Notes: a model not told the origin generated them from the sequence alone. A stretch of DNA of 64,000 nt from Mactromeris polynyma (GCA_032209605.1 JASFXZ010000037.1:620001-684000); one strand, 5' to 3'; numbered from the stretch's first letter, positions 1 through 13,700 are shown. Numbers and translations are program-made.

Positions 1-317
1 GCGATACCCCGTGCGTATAAGGAGCGTTGACAAGATAACCTGTGATATTTTAGGCCATATTTAAATCAAGAAATATCTTCAAAAAAGATGATCAACGCAA
101 ATTGAAATAAGCAAAGATGTTGTAGTTTTATTAGTTAAGATGTTTGAGTTATTGCACGACCACATACTTATAGAATCAATAATATTGACACAAATGTACA
201 TTTGTATTAAATTTAACTTAAGTTAAATGTTAAGTAAATTGTATTGTTCAGATTCAGTTACATACTATACAGATAGAATATTGAACCCCGATTCAATATT
301 AAGCCCAGTTTCGACCT

Positions 318-590
318 ATTGTTGCCAGCTGTCTTGACTTGTCCTGTGATCTTTTCCATCCATTAATTCTTCACTGTTTGACCTCTTTGATTCCCCTAAA
401 TATTCCTTATAGTCTGCCAGGCCATTACTTACGCCTCTGTTCCCTAACGTATGTACCCTTTAACCTCATCAAGTGCCTTATGTTTTATGGATTGTTGTTT
501 TCCCGGAGGTCTGTGTGGGGAGTCACTGTATGTATGTGGCGTTCACTGTAGCAACTTCTTCCTTCTCTTTTAAACATCATTCTAGATACA
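318..590 (+). repeat. R1 interspersed repeat, copy 1 (longest on plus strand)
   Basis: First of eight copies of a family that recurs in the first 19 kb. The conserved core reads TTTTCCCGGAGGTCTGTGTG, followed by a GTATGTGGCGTTC block, and the right end is a pyrimidine-rich CTTCTCTTTT. The left part (CCTGTGATCTTTTCCATCCA) is also present near 5515 but missing from shorter copies. A constant right end with a variable left end suggests 5' truncation, as in SINE or LINE retrotransposition. No tRNA-like promoter was recognised. Confidence 0.7.
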
Positions 591-1373
591 CATATACACA
601 AATACTATTTAAAATAAAACAAATGACTGCTCATGAATATTCAAGAATCGATTAGCAACAGAATCAGACATTTTGTCTTAATTTTCTCAATACACATCCT
701 AATACGTTTATAGACAGTCGATAAGATAAATTAGGTACTGTATATAGAAGTTATTGGTTGTTAACTTACTACGATTTCTTCCTGGCAATCACAGTGATTT
801 TATTAAGGGCACACATTGATTGACTTTTCGGCGTAGCCATACTAACATCGTATTGCTATTTGCATATCAGCGTTGTGTAAACCAATCAAATATGACGTTA
901 ACCACCAAGACAATTTCTCTTCAACCGTACAACGTTTGTAACCATAACGCGGATTGGTTAACTTTCGTTAAAGGGTACATTACCTTACCGAAATACACTG
1001 AATTTCGGTGAATTTACCGAAATCCATTTTGGATCTGGAGTGCCCAGCAATCGTAACATCTCGGCATTGTTTTATGTTGCACAATAAATCTTAACCTTCA
1101 AATTGCGCCAACCATCTTTTTCCAAGATATTTATTTTTCCCACTTTCAAGGCATGATTCAGACTGAAGAGTTAACAGACTGTTATGTGGACTTTAATTGT
1201 TTGTCATTTGCAAGACTGAAATTTTAGAAATAAATATTGGTTTGAAATATGAAAATACAGGTGAAAATTGAATCATGACTAACCAAGTTCTTACATTTTG
1301 TTTAATACTACTAACAAACCGGACTCAGTGAGAAAGAAATAAAACAAAGAACTACCTTGTAAGCTCTACAGAG

Positions 1374-1480
1374 CTCTCCTCTCTTCAACAATATTATTAA
1401 TTTTCATTTTAGTTGTAAATATTTACCACCAACAACCTCCGAACAACAGCCAGATATGTTGCTCTGGAGATGTCGCACAG
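1374..1480 (+). repeat. R2 interspersed repeat (CCTCTCTTCAACA family), copy 1
   Basis: A block beginning CTCCTCTCTTCAACAATATT and ending near an AACAACCTCCGAACAACAG segment. Related blocks occur at 18235-18365, 45596-45720 and 56885-56990, each with CCTCTCTTCAAYA followed about 60-70 bases later by AACAACCTCTCAACAACAGAC or a variant. This is a dispersed non-coding family of unknown class. Confidence 0.55.
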
Positions 1481-2099
1481 TATACATATATATTTGAATT
1501 AATACATTTCCTCAACATGGGCGTGGCCAATAAATAACGCATTGTTCACATAAACAATAAATTCGCGACTGGCTTTAGGGTATCATAAATATATATATAT
1601 TAATAGTTTGTTGCAACAACTGCACGCTGTGGGACCTGAATCTCTATATAGTCTTCTGTCTTTGTCTCAATCAATCACTTCGCTGTCTGTATGTTGAAGA
1701 CATATGCAAGTATAATTCTGATGTGGCATTCTGTTGCAAAACCTGCTTATATTCGCAAACGTTTCGCAGACATAGGATACATGCAGCCTGCAGACAAGTT
1801 TATGATTTCATCTCTAATGGATACCACTCGTTTAAAACGTGCTCATCACGAAATTTCAGAATTGTCAATAAATGTACTTTCATATTGTATTCGTTGTCTT
1901 GAAAGTGTAGTAGTAACATTTGGCACCGCCAGTTGTTTCACTGTTTTGTATTTGTGGTAATTTGTTTGTATATCTCATTTTCATGAACCATTTGTCTGTA
2001 ATATAGGTTATTAGGATGATCTGGCGGAGACAGTTAATCGATATAAACATAGAGAATGTATGTGTCCTAAAGACTTCTTGATTGCCCATAATGTTGCCA

Positions 2100-2250
2100 T
2101 CGCTTCCTTGTTGCAAGACCTACCCTTGTACCTCCTTACTGTCTGATGTTTTGTGGACTGTAACTTTTCCCGGGGGTCTGTGTGGGGAGGCATTGTCTTG
2201 TGTATGTGGCGTTCTCTGTAGCAACTTAATCTCTCTTTTACACCTTATCA
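2100..2250 (+). repeat. R1 interspersed repeat, copy 2
   Basis: Contains the core TTTTCCCGGGGGTCTGTGTG and ends in CAACTTAATCTCTCTTTTA. The matching place in duplicate B (about 10040-10090) has no such sequence, so this copy entered A after the duplication or was lost from B. Confidence 0.65.
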
Positions 2251-2957
2251 CTTGAATGTTCTGTACGTGTTCGATGCTTCTAATATGGTAGGAACAAGGG
2301 CGATATATTAAGCACGACCTTTCAAACAAGACAGACTTTAATCGCTATATCCGAGTTTTATTACACATAGGCTATAGAATACAATTTCATGTCAAATCGC
2401 TCAAAGTTATTCTATAGTTTCACAAATAATCATACATGTAGTTGCAAATCCACGATAAGCTGTATTCATTGTTAAATAATAACATAAAATAAATTGATAT
2501 CATTCAAAAGAAAATAAATGTTTTTTCTTATAACCAAATAACAACAAGCAATTTAATAGAAAAACATCGCATATCAGACAATTTGTCACCAAATAATAAA
2601 TTCGATTTCATGTACTTGTTCGTGGTGGATGTTATTCCTTTGGTGAAAGGAGTACGCCATTGTGCTTTTATCATTTATCATACTAACTTAAACTCCTAAT
2701 TTTGTATGTATCCTTGGTTTTCCTGTTACATTGTACAAGCGTTTTGTATTATACAGCTTGTTTGTACACAGGCATGTCTTCGAGTGTAAATGTGACATTT
2801 ATCGAACGTTTATTGAATATACTTCAGTGTGTGCTTGTTTATTATCAATACATGTAACTGCATTGCCATAACTTCTTTATCTCACTTTGTTGTGTTAAGA
2901 CAATACGATGTCTATCTATACTGGCATATACAAACACAACCTTGTATTTATAGTTAA

Positions 2958-5192
2958 TGGCTTCTACCTAACACGCCAGCTGTAGACTGAAGCATTATTA
3001 TCACTACTGGCTTCTATCTAACAAACCAGCTGTAGACAGAAGCATCCTTATCACTACTGGCTTCTATCTAACAAACCAGCTGTAGACTGAAGCATTCTTA
3101 TCACTACAGGCTTCTATCTAACACGCCAGCTGTAGACTGAAGCATCCTTATCACTACTGGCTTCTATCTAACAAACCAGCTGTAGACTGAAACATTATTA
3201 TCACTACTGGCTTCTATCTAACAAACCAGCTGTAGACTGAAGCATTCTCATCACTACTGGCTTCTGTCTAACAAACCAGCTGTAGACTGAAGCATTCTTA
3301 TCATTAGTGGCTTCTATCTAACAAACCAGCTGTATACTGAAGCATTCTCATCACTACTGGATCTATCTAACAAACCAGCTGTAGACTGAAGCATTCTCAT
3401 CACTACTGGCTTCTATCTAACAAACCAGCTGTAGACTGAAGCATTCTCATCACTACTGGCTTCTATCTAACAAACCAGCTGTAGACTGAAGCATTCTCAT
3501 CACTACTGGCTTCTGTCTAACAAACCAGCTGTAGACTGAAGCATTCTTATCATTAGTGGCTTCTATCTAACAAACCAGCTGTAGACTGAAGCATTCTCAT
3601 CACTACTGGATCTATCTAACAAACCAGCTGTAGACTGAAGCATTCTTATCATTAGTGGCTTCTATCTAACAAACCAGCTGTATACTGAAGCATTCTTATC
3701 ACTACTGGCTTCTGTCTAACAAACCAGCTGTAGACTGAATCATTCTTATCACTACTGGCTTCTATCTAACAAACCAGCTGTAAACTGAATCATTCTTATC
3801 ACTACTGGCTTCTATCTAACAAACCAGCTGTAGACTGAAGCATCCTTATCACTACTGGCTTCTATCTAACAAGCCAGCTGTAGACTGAAGCATTCTTATC
3901 ACTACTGGCTTCTATCTAACAAGCCAGCGGTGGACTGAAGCATCCTTATCACTACTGGCTTCTATCTAACAACCCAGCTGTGGACGGAATCATTATTATC
4001 ACTACTGGCTTCTATCTAACAAACCAGCTGTGGACTAAAGCATCCTTATCACTACTGGCTTCTATCTAACAAGCCAGCGGTGGACTAAAGCATCCTTATC
4101 ACTACTGGCTTTTATCTAACAAGCCAGCTGTAGACTGAATCATTATCACTACTGGCTTCTATCTAACAAACCAGCTGTAGACTGAATCATTCTTATCACT
4201 ACTGGCTTCTATCTAACAAACCAGCTGTAGACTGAAGCAATCTTATCACTACTTGCTTCTATCTAACAAACCAGCTGTAGACTGAAGCATCCTTATCACT
4301 ACAGGCTTCTATCTAACACGCCAGCTGTAGACTGAAGCATCCTTATCACTACAGGCTTCTAACACGCCAGCTGTAGACTGAAGCATTCTTATCACTACTG
4401 GCTTCTATCTAACAAACCAGCTGTAGACTGAAGCATCCTTATCACTACTGGCTTCTATCTAATAAACCAGCTGTAGACTGAAACATTATTATCACTACTG
4501 GCTTCTATCTAACAAGCCAGCGGTGGACTAAAGCATCCTTATCACTACTGGTTTTTATCTAACAAGCCAGCTGTAGATTGAATCATTATTACTACTGGCT
4601 TCTATCTAACAAGCCAGCTGTGGACTGAATCATTCTTATCACTACTGGCTTCTATCTAACAAACCAGCTGTAGACTGAAGCAATCTTATCACTAATTGCT
4701 TCTATCTAACAAACCAGCTGTAGACTGAAGCATCCTTATCACTACAGGCTTCTATCTAACACGCCAGCTGTAGACTGAAGCATTCTTATCACTACTGGCT
4801 TCTATCTAACAAGCCAGCGGTGGACTGAAGAATTCTTATCACTACTGGCTTCTATCTAACAAGCCAGCTGTAGACTGAAGCATTCTTATCACTACTGGCT
4901 TCTATCTAACAAGCCAGCTGTGGACTGAAGCATTATTATCACTACTGGCTTCTATCTAACAAACCAGCTGTAGACTGAATCATTCGTATCACTACTGGCT
5001 TCTCTCTAACAAGCCAGCTGTAGACTGAAGCATGCTTATCACTACTGGCTTCTATCTAACAAGCCAGCTGTGGAAAGAAGCATTCTTATCACTACTGGCT
5101 TCTATCTAACAAGCCAGCTGTAGACTGAAGCATTCTTATCAGTACTGGCTTCTATCTTACAAGCCAGCTGTGGAGTGAAGCATTCTTATCAC
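2958..5192 (+). repeat. 50-bp tandem array, about 45 units
   Basis: Head-to-tail units of 50 bp, each with CTAACAAACCAGCTGTAGAC and a TTATCACTACTGGCTTCTAT junction. Variants include AAACCAGC, AAGCCAGC and ACGCCAGC, CTGTAG or CTGTGG or CGGTGG, and a few short units (near 3360, 3608, 4140 and 4355). The array replaces what is a single degenerate unit in duplicate B (10729-10780). No open frame runs through it. Confidence 0.95.
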
Positions 5193-5513
5193 ACTCTTAG
5201 AATCCCCTGATTGTTAGTTTTGTTGGTGTAAGACAAAATGTGTTTTTGTCTTCACTTCGTAAGTATACCATCGTGAGGATTTTAGACATTAACATATTAT
5301 TCTGAAGATGAGACAGTGCAAAGGATTTTCCTGTGTCATACATTCTATTCATTTACTTGGTAACCCCACTTATACTCATAATTTGTGGTTGAAACATTAC
5401 AAGGAATAATTTTAATGTTTGCTATAACGACTGGAAAGTCGTGAAGTTAACGAGACTAACTATTAACGTGCCAATTCTCTCCCTTTTGCCAATTTAATGT
5501 ATAAACAATCTGT
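5193..5513. other. Duplication spacer, no gene
   Basis: Unique-looking AT-rich sequence. It corresponds to about 10777-11090 of copy B, starting from a shared CTGATTGTTMG block immediately right of the array. No coding, RNA or mobile feature was recognised. Confidence 0.5.
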
Positions 5514-5727
5514 ATCCTGTGATGTATTCCATTCATTAAGTCCTCTCCCCTCTGTTTGTCTTCATTAATTCTCCTCCTTTGTTGCGTCCCTGTTCCCTTG
5601 CTTATTTACCATTGTACCTACTCAAATGCCTGATGTTTTATGGACTGTTGTTTTCGCGGTGGTCTGTTTGGGGAGACATTGTCTTATATATGCGGCGTTC
5701 CCAATAGCAACTTATTCTCTCTTTCCA
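5514..5727 (+). repeat. R1 interspersed repeat, copy 3
   Basis: Begins CCTGTGATGTATTCCATTCA as copy 1 does, and holds the core as TTTTCGCGGTGGTCTGTTTG. It lies between AAACAATCTGTAT and a CGATACT block; in copy B these two flanks are close together (about 11085-11120) with no insert. Confidence 0.65.
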
Positions 5728-7114
5728 CTTGAAATAACCGCGATACTCTCAGTGTCTGCTTATATCACTTCACGTCTGTAATTAGTTTCTGTTTGTACAT
5801 TTCTGCACGTTATCTACTGGTTCAGTGATTTCATTACTTGAAATTGTCCTGGAAGTTAGAATGATTCTACATAGTCCCTCATAGCTTATTGATACATGCC
5901 ATGGAAAAAACAACACTATTACATCTATTCTACTTTGCATTTCACCTAAGTCATTATTTCGTTTTCTTCTCAAAATGCTCCGGCTAGTTACAATTCTTGT
6001 TTATCTCTTGTCATTGTTTTCTTTTCATGTGAAAAATACGGGAACGACTTGTTCGTTTGTTAGAAACTTTGTATGAGGGTAACAACGCACCTTGTGCTTG
6101 TTAACATACACCGATATCGTCCAATTTCTGTATCAATGCCACGTTTGCCTCCCTGTACGAATTGAAGTACTTACTGATTGTCTCTTTACATTTGAATGTA
6201 CATGTATGCTTGATATTATGACCTGCGTTTACTGACTTTTCTTTTAAACTTTGTTCGGTATGTTTTACTGTGTGTTTTGTAATGGAATTCTATCCTGAGT
6301 TTGAAATATGGTATTATTTCCCATATGCTCCCATGTAGCATATTTCTAACATTTGCGATAACGTTTACGACGACTATACTGCAGAATGTGTATTGGGAAG
6401 TTATGTTTAACAACTGTCTGGAAAATCTGACAGCAATTAATTGTATTTACACAAACACGTGATTGCTGTTGATCAATGTCTCTACTTCTGCAATGCATGA
6501 CTTCCTGTTCTTGTAGCGGCAATAGTCAATAGTCCGATTGATGACGATGTCAAGTTACGTTCTTACTAACATAATTTTCAACATTATCCTTGTCGACAAA
6601 AGCAACAACTACACCAACAACAAATAAAGCAACGAAAAATGTACACTAAACAAATCTTTTAGCCAAAACAAGCAACATAATAAATTAGTATGTCTCTCCA
6701 AATGCAATGTCCTTGACATAAATTCAGAGATTGTATGGAACAATCCTGGAAACAGCATGACAATGATAATGTTTATTAGGTTTGTAATTCAATATATCTT
6801 GACAAACGAGACGCTTGAATACATATATACTTGTCATTTACAGTGTGTGCCTGAATCCGTGGAAAAGATGATTGTTAGATGATGATGTCTAAAAACTTGT
6901 CCATGAGTTACGAATTTTTCATAACAGAAATTAAATTGTCGTCTGTAAATGTCAAAATGATGATTAAACCAGTTTGGTTTATTAAGTGTTGTGAAGAGCA
7001 TAACAAGTCATGTTATATGGTGTGTTCAACACAATATGTGCGATTTTCAGCAATGGGCTGCTACGATCGAACTTGTACAACCTGTACAACCATAATCATG
7101 TTATCTATAAAACA
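5728..7114. other. Duplication body, no gene
   Basis: Matches about 11110-13340 of copy B in patches. Small open frames on both strands here are not kept open in B, so I do not call genes. Confidence 0.5.
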
Positions 7115-7245
7115 TGCACACAAGAGAGAATTAGTTGCCACAGGGAACGCCACGTAAACAAGACAACGGCTCCCCACACTCACCTTCAGGAAAACAACAG
7201 TCCACAAAACATCAGGCTTTGAGGAGGTGCAAGGGTGAATTCACA
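7115..7245 (-). repeat. R1 interspersed repeat, copy 4
   Basis: Reverse-strand copy that reads AAGAGAGAATTAGTTGCCAC on the plus strand, then the inverted GGAACGCCACGT block and GCATCAGG-like tail. The equivalent site in copy B (about 13470) is empty. Confidence 0.6.
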
Positions 7246-7671
7246 AGTGAGCATGGACGCAATGCAAGGTGTCGATACGTCTGCGTTAATTATTCAATGT
7301 TACATAATTATTCGTCATACCTTGATTCCTAGAATCAACCCCACATTGAAATGTTTGATAACCTAAAATCTAAGGAAGTTACGGAAATGTACTTCATTTC
7401 CGGCATGCAGTCTGAAAGTGTATTTTTAATTGACTGCACTACTAGCTGGTGTAAAATAATTGTATTTTAGCCCATATAGTGCTCGTAGAACTAAAAGTAG
7501 TGTAGAATATGGTAACCTTGGATCTATTGTCTCATTACTAATGAAGACAGAGTTTGACATCCGCCAAAATTTAATTCCATTAGTCCAAGTTATCGTTCCC
7601 ATGGCAAGACGTTTATTGTTCAATGAAATGTCACATTGTAGTCTGTACAGGAAATATACGTCTTGTTCATA

Positions 7672-7790
7672 AAAGAGAGAGAATAAGTTGCTATAGGAAA
7701 CGCAACATACATAAAACAGACCTCCGGGAAAACAACAATCCATAAAACATGAGGCACTCGAGGAGGCTCAAGTGTACGTACGTAAGTGAA
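7672..7790 (-). repeat. R1 interspersed repeat, copy 5 (short)
   Basis: Reverse-strand, strongly left-truncated copy. On the plus strand it begins AGAGAGAGAATAAGTTGCTA directly after GTCTTGTTCATAAA. In copy B, GTCTTGTTCATA continues straight into GTCTGGTAAATTTGA (13855-13880), which gives an empty site. Confidence 0.6.
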
Positions 7791-8099
7791 CAGAAATATT
7801 TTGGTAAATATGACGTTCGAGTCAGTGAAATTTAGATGACGATATGTCCTGGAGATCTGAGAAATGATGATTGCTGGCTTAATTCGATAGAAATAACTTA
7901 TTGGCCAAATAAGACAATAGTATTTTGGAAAGGTATGAAGAAAATTGTTAAGTGGATTTGGAACAAATACGTTAAGTCGCCCACAGTTTTTAAATGTCGT
8001 ACAAAGGTGTGTCGAAAATACTTGAACAGATGTTACCCTGAAATCTTAGCAGTAGATGTTTTTAAATGTCCAAATACAATGCAGCATTTCTAGATTATC

Positions 8100-8770
8100 C
8101 CACTAGGCACAACTTCTCAACAACTACAGTATACTTTTTGTTTGTTGTAAGAATTTACTATAAATTTAACCTAAAAATAGGACAACAAGACCTCTTCAAC
8201 AACAATATCAGTATATTCATGCTGTTCGAATAAAAAATAAATTTAACATATTTAAAGGTCCCCCCCCCTCCTACCCCCTATTAACAGCTAAAAGTTGTAT
8301 TCAAAAGGGAGCTGCGCTGGAGAGTTTGTACTGCGTTTACAATATTGTATTCATCATGGACATTTATGTCAAAACTGCAAGATGGAACCGTCATTGGATT
8401 CAGTGTTTTCATAGTATGTCCATTCCATTTATGTATTAGCCTAATAAGTTGTACTATGATGTTGTTCCCGATGTATTCATGATGTGTGATATTGAGAAAA
8501 TGACACTATGGAACAATGTAACACCGCTAGCGCAGCAGAACAGAACCAATATAAATAAATAATTGTCAGTAATATCCAACATTGCTGAATTCACATTAAT
8601 GACTTCCACAATGCTATTGATCGGCAACACATAACTTATCCGGAATAGAACTATAGTGTCGTACCAAGATTCTTTTTTTCGCTTCAGCAACGGGAAAAGG
8701 GAATACATGTACTTCAGCGAAAGTCCAACGCTAAATGCACCATTTTCAACAACAGCCGAAATTTGCTTCT
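8100..8770 (+). repeat. Diverged duplicate of 18230-18810
   Basis: Shares ordered blocks with 18230-18810, for example a GATATTGTTCCYGAT-like block followed by TGTGATATTG, and CTATTGATCG followed by GGCAA. It links the start of the window to the third duplicate fragment. No coding capacity was recognised. A poly-C run lies at 8260-8270. Confidence 0.5.
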
Positions 8771-9589
8771 TCTATTCCTAATAATGGGGGTGCAATTGCT
8801 AATGTCATATACACATGTACAATAACTTTGCGGCTGACTTTGTACATCATATTAGTTTTCTGTTCCAACCAACAACTGATTGAAACGTTTTAAGAACCTG
8901 ATTCGCTGTTGTATTTTGTCTCAATCAATCACGTGGCTGTCTATATGTTGAAGCAATATGCAAATACAATTCTGATGTGACATTCTGTTGCAATTTTGCT
9001 TATATTCGCAAACATTTCTCAGACCTAGGACGCAAACAGCATACAGACAAGTTTATGATTGCATCTCTAATTGATAGGATTCGTTTGAAACGTGCACATT
9101 ACGAAATCTCAGAATTGTCAATAACCGCACATCTTGTATTCGTTGTCTTGAATTCAACTTTGAATTGGAAATATGTGGAAATATGTGGTAACATTCGGAA
9201 ATGTCTCACCTTACTTTATCAGCTGTTTGTATTTCAAATATTTGAATTCAATGAAGTAATTTTATATTTCTACCATCTAGTTCTACTATCGAGTCAGGTT
9301 GATGTATCTGATGTGGGACAATGTAACGTGTCAACGGCATCACACTGTGGCAGTTCTTTAACTGCTACATGTAGGCACATTCTGAAATGCGTGCTAAAAG
9401 ATCTAAACAGTAGATGTGCCGTTTAATATTAAAAAATATCTTACTGTCGCACTTAACACATTATACACAAATTGATAACCAATGCAATGTCTGGTTAGCC
9501 GTTGATTGGTTTGTGCGTCTGCAATTGGGTATGTTTGCATTTTCATGAACATTTTCCTGCATAGGTTATTCGTATAATCTGGCACGGAC

Positions 9590-9885
9590 AGCAAAAGAGA
9601 AATTAAGTTGGTACAGGGAACGCCACGTACACAAGACATTGCCTCCCCCTACACACATCTGGGGGGAAAACAGTTCACAAAGCATCAGGCACTGAGGAGG
9701 TGCTAGGGAAAACACGCATGGGAACAGGGGCGCAAGGAACGGCCTGGCCGACCATTCAGAACAACTAAGGAGAACTAAGGAGGACAACCAGTGGGGAAGA
9801 TTAAATGGATGGAATACATCACGGAACAAGCCAAAAAAACTAGCACAATAGGCCGAAAGGGGGGATAACATACATAAACACCACA
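9590..9885 (-). repeat. R1 interspersed repeat, copy 6 (longest on minus strand)
   Basis: Reverse-strand copy with the right end first on the plus strand (AAAGAGAAATTAAGTTGGTA), then the inverted core with GGAACGCCACGTACACAAGA, and a long left part reaching past GGAATACATCACGG. Its length suggests the full family element is at least 290 bp. It is absent from copy A at the matching site near 2037. Confidence 0.65.
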
Positions 9886-10728
9886 TCAAGTGAAAGAATT
9901 GAATTACAAATGGGGAAAGGGGAATTTAACATACATCTAAAACATAAATAGAAATAATAACCATACAGCGAGTTACAGCCTTGGTAAATTATTATAAACG
10001 TAGAGAAAAAATGTGTCCTAATAGTTGTCCATGTTGTTAGTGATGCCTACTTGTGCCAAGCTCACTCCCTTTACTGACTGAATATTCTTTTCTTGTTCGA
10101 TGCGTTTAACGTGTAAAAACAGTTCCGGTGCTGTTTTATAATATATATTTTATTTATTTATACGTATATTTATTATATCATGCAATTTTATGTAAAATCG
10201 CCCCTATTGCTCATTTCTAGGAAAAGGCTGTATCAATGTCAAATAAATACCTTGAAATACCTATCTTTCAGCCAAAAAGCAAATATCTTTCTAATTACCA
10301 AAAAAATCTGACATTTTAATCGGAAAGCAGCCACATTTTCCATTTTAATCTTCTCGAAGAGGGTACGACTCGTTTCTTCTAATGGAATGATAATCATGGT
10401 TTTATCATTTATTACCCTGCGTGCTGCTAAGTGTTTAAATATTTATAGTTTTGTTCCTGCGATGTTCTACGTATATACTACGGGTTGTTTGTTAAAGGAA
10501 TGGGTTTACTACTCCAAATGTGACATTTATCGAACGTTTTTTTAAAATACTTCCGTATGGGGTTGTTTGTTTTTAATTATGCTTGTGTCTTACCAATGAT
10601 TGCCTCGTCATAATTTCTACATCACACGTGTTGGTGCGTGTTAAAATTACATGATATCTAGCTTTACCAGGATTTACAAATTTACTTGATTGAACAGAAT
10701 AATATTCACATTATGGCATTTATTGTTA

Positions 10729-10780
10729 TTGGCTTATGTCTAACAATAATTGTGAATAGAAACATTCTTAAAACATCTTA
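10729..10780 (+). repeat. Single degenerate unit matching the 2958-5192 array
   Basis: Reads TTGGCTTATGTCTAACAATA and then GAAACATTCTTA, which aligns with one 50-bp unit of the copy A array (TGGCTTCTATCTAACA and GAAGCATTCTTATC). It sits at the equivalent place in copy B and is followed by the same CTGATTGTTMG flank. It looks like the unexpanded seed, or a collapsed array. Confidence 0.65.
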
Positions 10781-13700
10781 ATATTCTCTGATTGTTCGTC
10801 TCGTTCCTTTTGTACATGAGTTTGTCTTAAAATTCCGTAAATTGTTCTTCGCAAGGATTTCAAATCGAACGTATTATTTTGAAACAGTGCCTGAGCTCAG
10901 GATAGTCTTGTTTCATTCTTTCAATTCTTTTCCATCTTTATCTCTCTTTCGGTACTAACATTCTAGTTGAAACCTAAGAAAGAATTATTCTAATGTTACT
11001 TGTCACGAATTGTAGGTCATGAAGTTAACGGGAGTAGCTATTATCGTGTTAATTTAATGCCTTTGAATACTTTTGTATGTTTAAAAATCTGTATTTAAAG
11101 TTAAAAGTTCGTGATACTGTTACGTTCAAGCCTGTTAACGTCACTTCACGTCGCTCATTATTTTCTTTGTATTCTTCTGGTTGAGTGATGTTAATACTTG
11201 AACTTCTCAAGGCGTCTTAAACAATTCTGCATATTTCCTCATTGCTTATTGGTGCTTCCAGTTATTTCCTGAAGTACTAATGTATCCTTTGTACCTAGCT
11301 GTTCATTTCTGTTACATCATCTAAGTGATCAGTAAGCTTTTTTTGCTGCTGAAAATGCCTCAGTTATAACTAGTTTTTAGCAAGGGGCTCGTTAGAGCCA
11401 ATTGCTTTAGTGGGCGAAATCCGCGGACTCTCATCGGATGAGTCATCCCAAGTCTTACATTCTGAACCGCCAAAGGCTACATACTTCTGAAGAAAGTAGT
11501 CATTGTCTAACAAAAAATAGCGGTAAGCATTTGCGATATCAGCTATAAAACTAATTTTAGCTGACTTCACTTACGCAAAAGAAAGAGCCCCAAAGAAACT
11601 TGCTGATCATATATTGCAAATTACAGAAATGTCTGCCTACCCCGCAGCCGTATCACGCGTGAAGTGCACTGAAAACAAGCTAGCGGACGATAGTATAAGA
11701 TAGTGTACAGTAGGCAGCGGACGATAGAAGGAGGCAGAGATACGTATACAAGAAAACGGTGCAACATATAATATATCCAACGAACAATTATACGTATATT
11801 GAAATGATTGGAAATGCAATTTTCCGTTATCGTTCTGTTGAATATCGACGATTTACGGAAACATACTTTTTGTTTTATTGTCATCCTGTCTGTAGGTCAT
11901 TCGATTGGTTGTTTTGTCCAATATACAACATATGTAGTTTGTGTAGCACCTTATTCTCTCTCTCTTTAACTACTTATTCAGTTTTCAAGGGATTACAATG
12001 CAGTTTGATAATACAAGTACAATGATACATGATTTGTAGATGTGGAAGACATAAATTTTCTATGCATCCATCAACATATTTTAGAATTCTGGCCCTTTGA
12101 ATTGAAGTCTCCTTTTAGAACACATGTAGCAAAATATTTTAGTTTTCTATGAATTGCATTGAAACTTGGCATGTAATCAACATAAATGTACTGTTTACTT
12201 CTTCTCCATCCATCCTTCCGACTGTCTATACCAATTCTTTATATACACTCTTTTGTGTTTAACTCCTATAATATTTTATTTACTGACATAACAAAGTGTT
12301 CTTGATAGACTATTGTGATAGGTAAAATATATAAGTCAAAGTGACGTATGTTATGCAGAGCAGTGAGCCCCCTGCTGTCAGCACGTTCGGTGCTTTGATT
12401 ATGTTTTTTAGGAGTATAATTCGAGACAGTTTTGTTCGATGTTAGAACATTTGTGTACCGTTTGCTTGTAACAAATTCCTTTATTGCGTTTTCTGACCTG
12501 TCTTTAAACTTAGTTTGTGATGTTTTACTTATGTTTCTTTACAAGTGTTTTCGATTGTATGTACATGTTTTTGTGATAACGTTTACGACGACTGGGCTGG
12601 ATAATCTGCATTGGGAAGAAAAGCTAAGCGACTGTCTGGAAAATCTGACAGCAATTTATTGCATTTGCACAAACGCATGATTACTGTGATCAATGTCTGA
12701 TTTTCGTTTTCTAAAATATATGACTTTCTGCCGTAGTAGTGGTAGTCGACCGATGAGTTACAAGATCGAGATGTGCCTTTTCAATGTTATAACCACTGCA
12801 ATCAATGTCGACACGAACAGCAACAGCAAAACAAAAACATTTTTAAACAACAATAAAATTGAACACATTGTCTGTACAATGCAGAGGTCATGGAATTTCA
12901 CTACACAAGTCTTTCAGCCAAATACAAACAGCATGAATGATTAGTTTGACATGCCACATTCAATGTCCTTGACACAAATTCAGATAGTTTATGGAACAAT
13001 CCTGGAGGCAGCATGACCATGACTATAATTTTGTAATTCAATATATCTTGACAAACGGGACACTTGAATAAATATATACTTGTCATTTACAGTTTGTGTC
13101 TGAATCCGTGGAAAGAATGGTTAGATAATGACGATGTCTACAAACTTGTCCATGTGTTACGAGGTTATCATAACAGAAATTAAAATGTCGTCTGCAAATG
13201 TCAAAATGATGATCAGATCAGTTTGATTTATAAATTGTTCATATAGGCGAAGAACACAATAATCGAATGTCTAGAATTGTGCTATGTGGTGTATTCGACC
13301 GAAGATGTGAGATTCTCAGTCCTGGTATATTATAACTAAACTGTGTTTGCTAGGTATTCGTCATTTTCGTTCTACCACCTAATTATCACATCCACAAATT
13401 AATGCGTTCTTATGTAATAATGTTACACGTGCTAAACTTTGTGAAACCTGTAAAGTTATAGTTTATGTTATTCGAGTGATAAAACATTTTAAAGATAATA
13501 GAATCAATTTCAGTAAAATTAATGATACAGAATAATTCATCAAAACCTAATTCCTAGAATTAACCATCATCGAAAAATCTCATAACCAAGGCAAATAACG
13601 AATGGTATCGGATTGCTGCGATACGGAATTCGATTTTAAATAGATCAATCTGGTAACCGATGTAAAATTACATTGTACGCTTGTACAACTGAAAGTACGG

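Larger units (their letters stand above)
1..1640. other. Non-coding AT-rich stretch
   Basis: I see no gene here. Short open frames have no splice context, signal peptide or family motif. The stretch holds one R1 interspersed repeat (318-590), one R2 repeat (1374-1480) and a short AT run near 1590. The rest is unremarkable AT-rich DNA. Confidence 0.6.
1640..7960 (+). repeat. Segmental duplication, copy A
   Basis: This block matches 8900-13990 in the same order and orientation. Anchors include GCTTATATTCGCAAAC (1747 and 8998), GACATTTATCGAACGTTT (2791 and 10522), GAAAATCTGACAGCAATT (6421 and 12639) and AGTCCAAGTTATCGTTCCCA (7581 and 13785). Similarity is patchy and diverged. Copy A carries four R1 insertions and a 45-unit array that copy B lacks. 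The shared open frame near 1745-1870 has substitutions spread evenly over codon positions, so I do not call it coding. Confidence 0.7.

Noticed and set aside
1691..9426. Shared open frame in both duplicates (AYIRKRFADIG and AYIRKHFSDLG)
   Set aside because: Substitutions between copies fall about evenly on the three codon positions, and the frames end differently. There is no sign of selection on protein.
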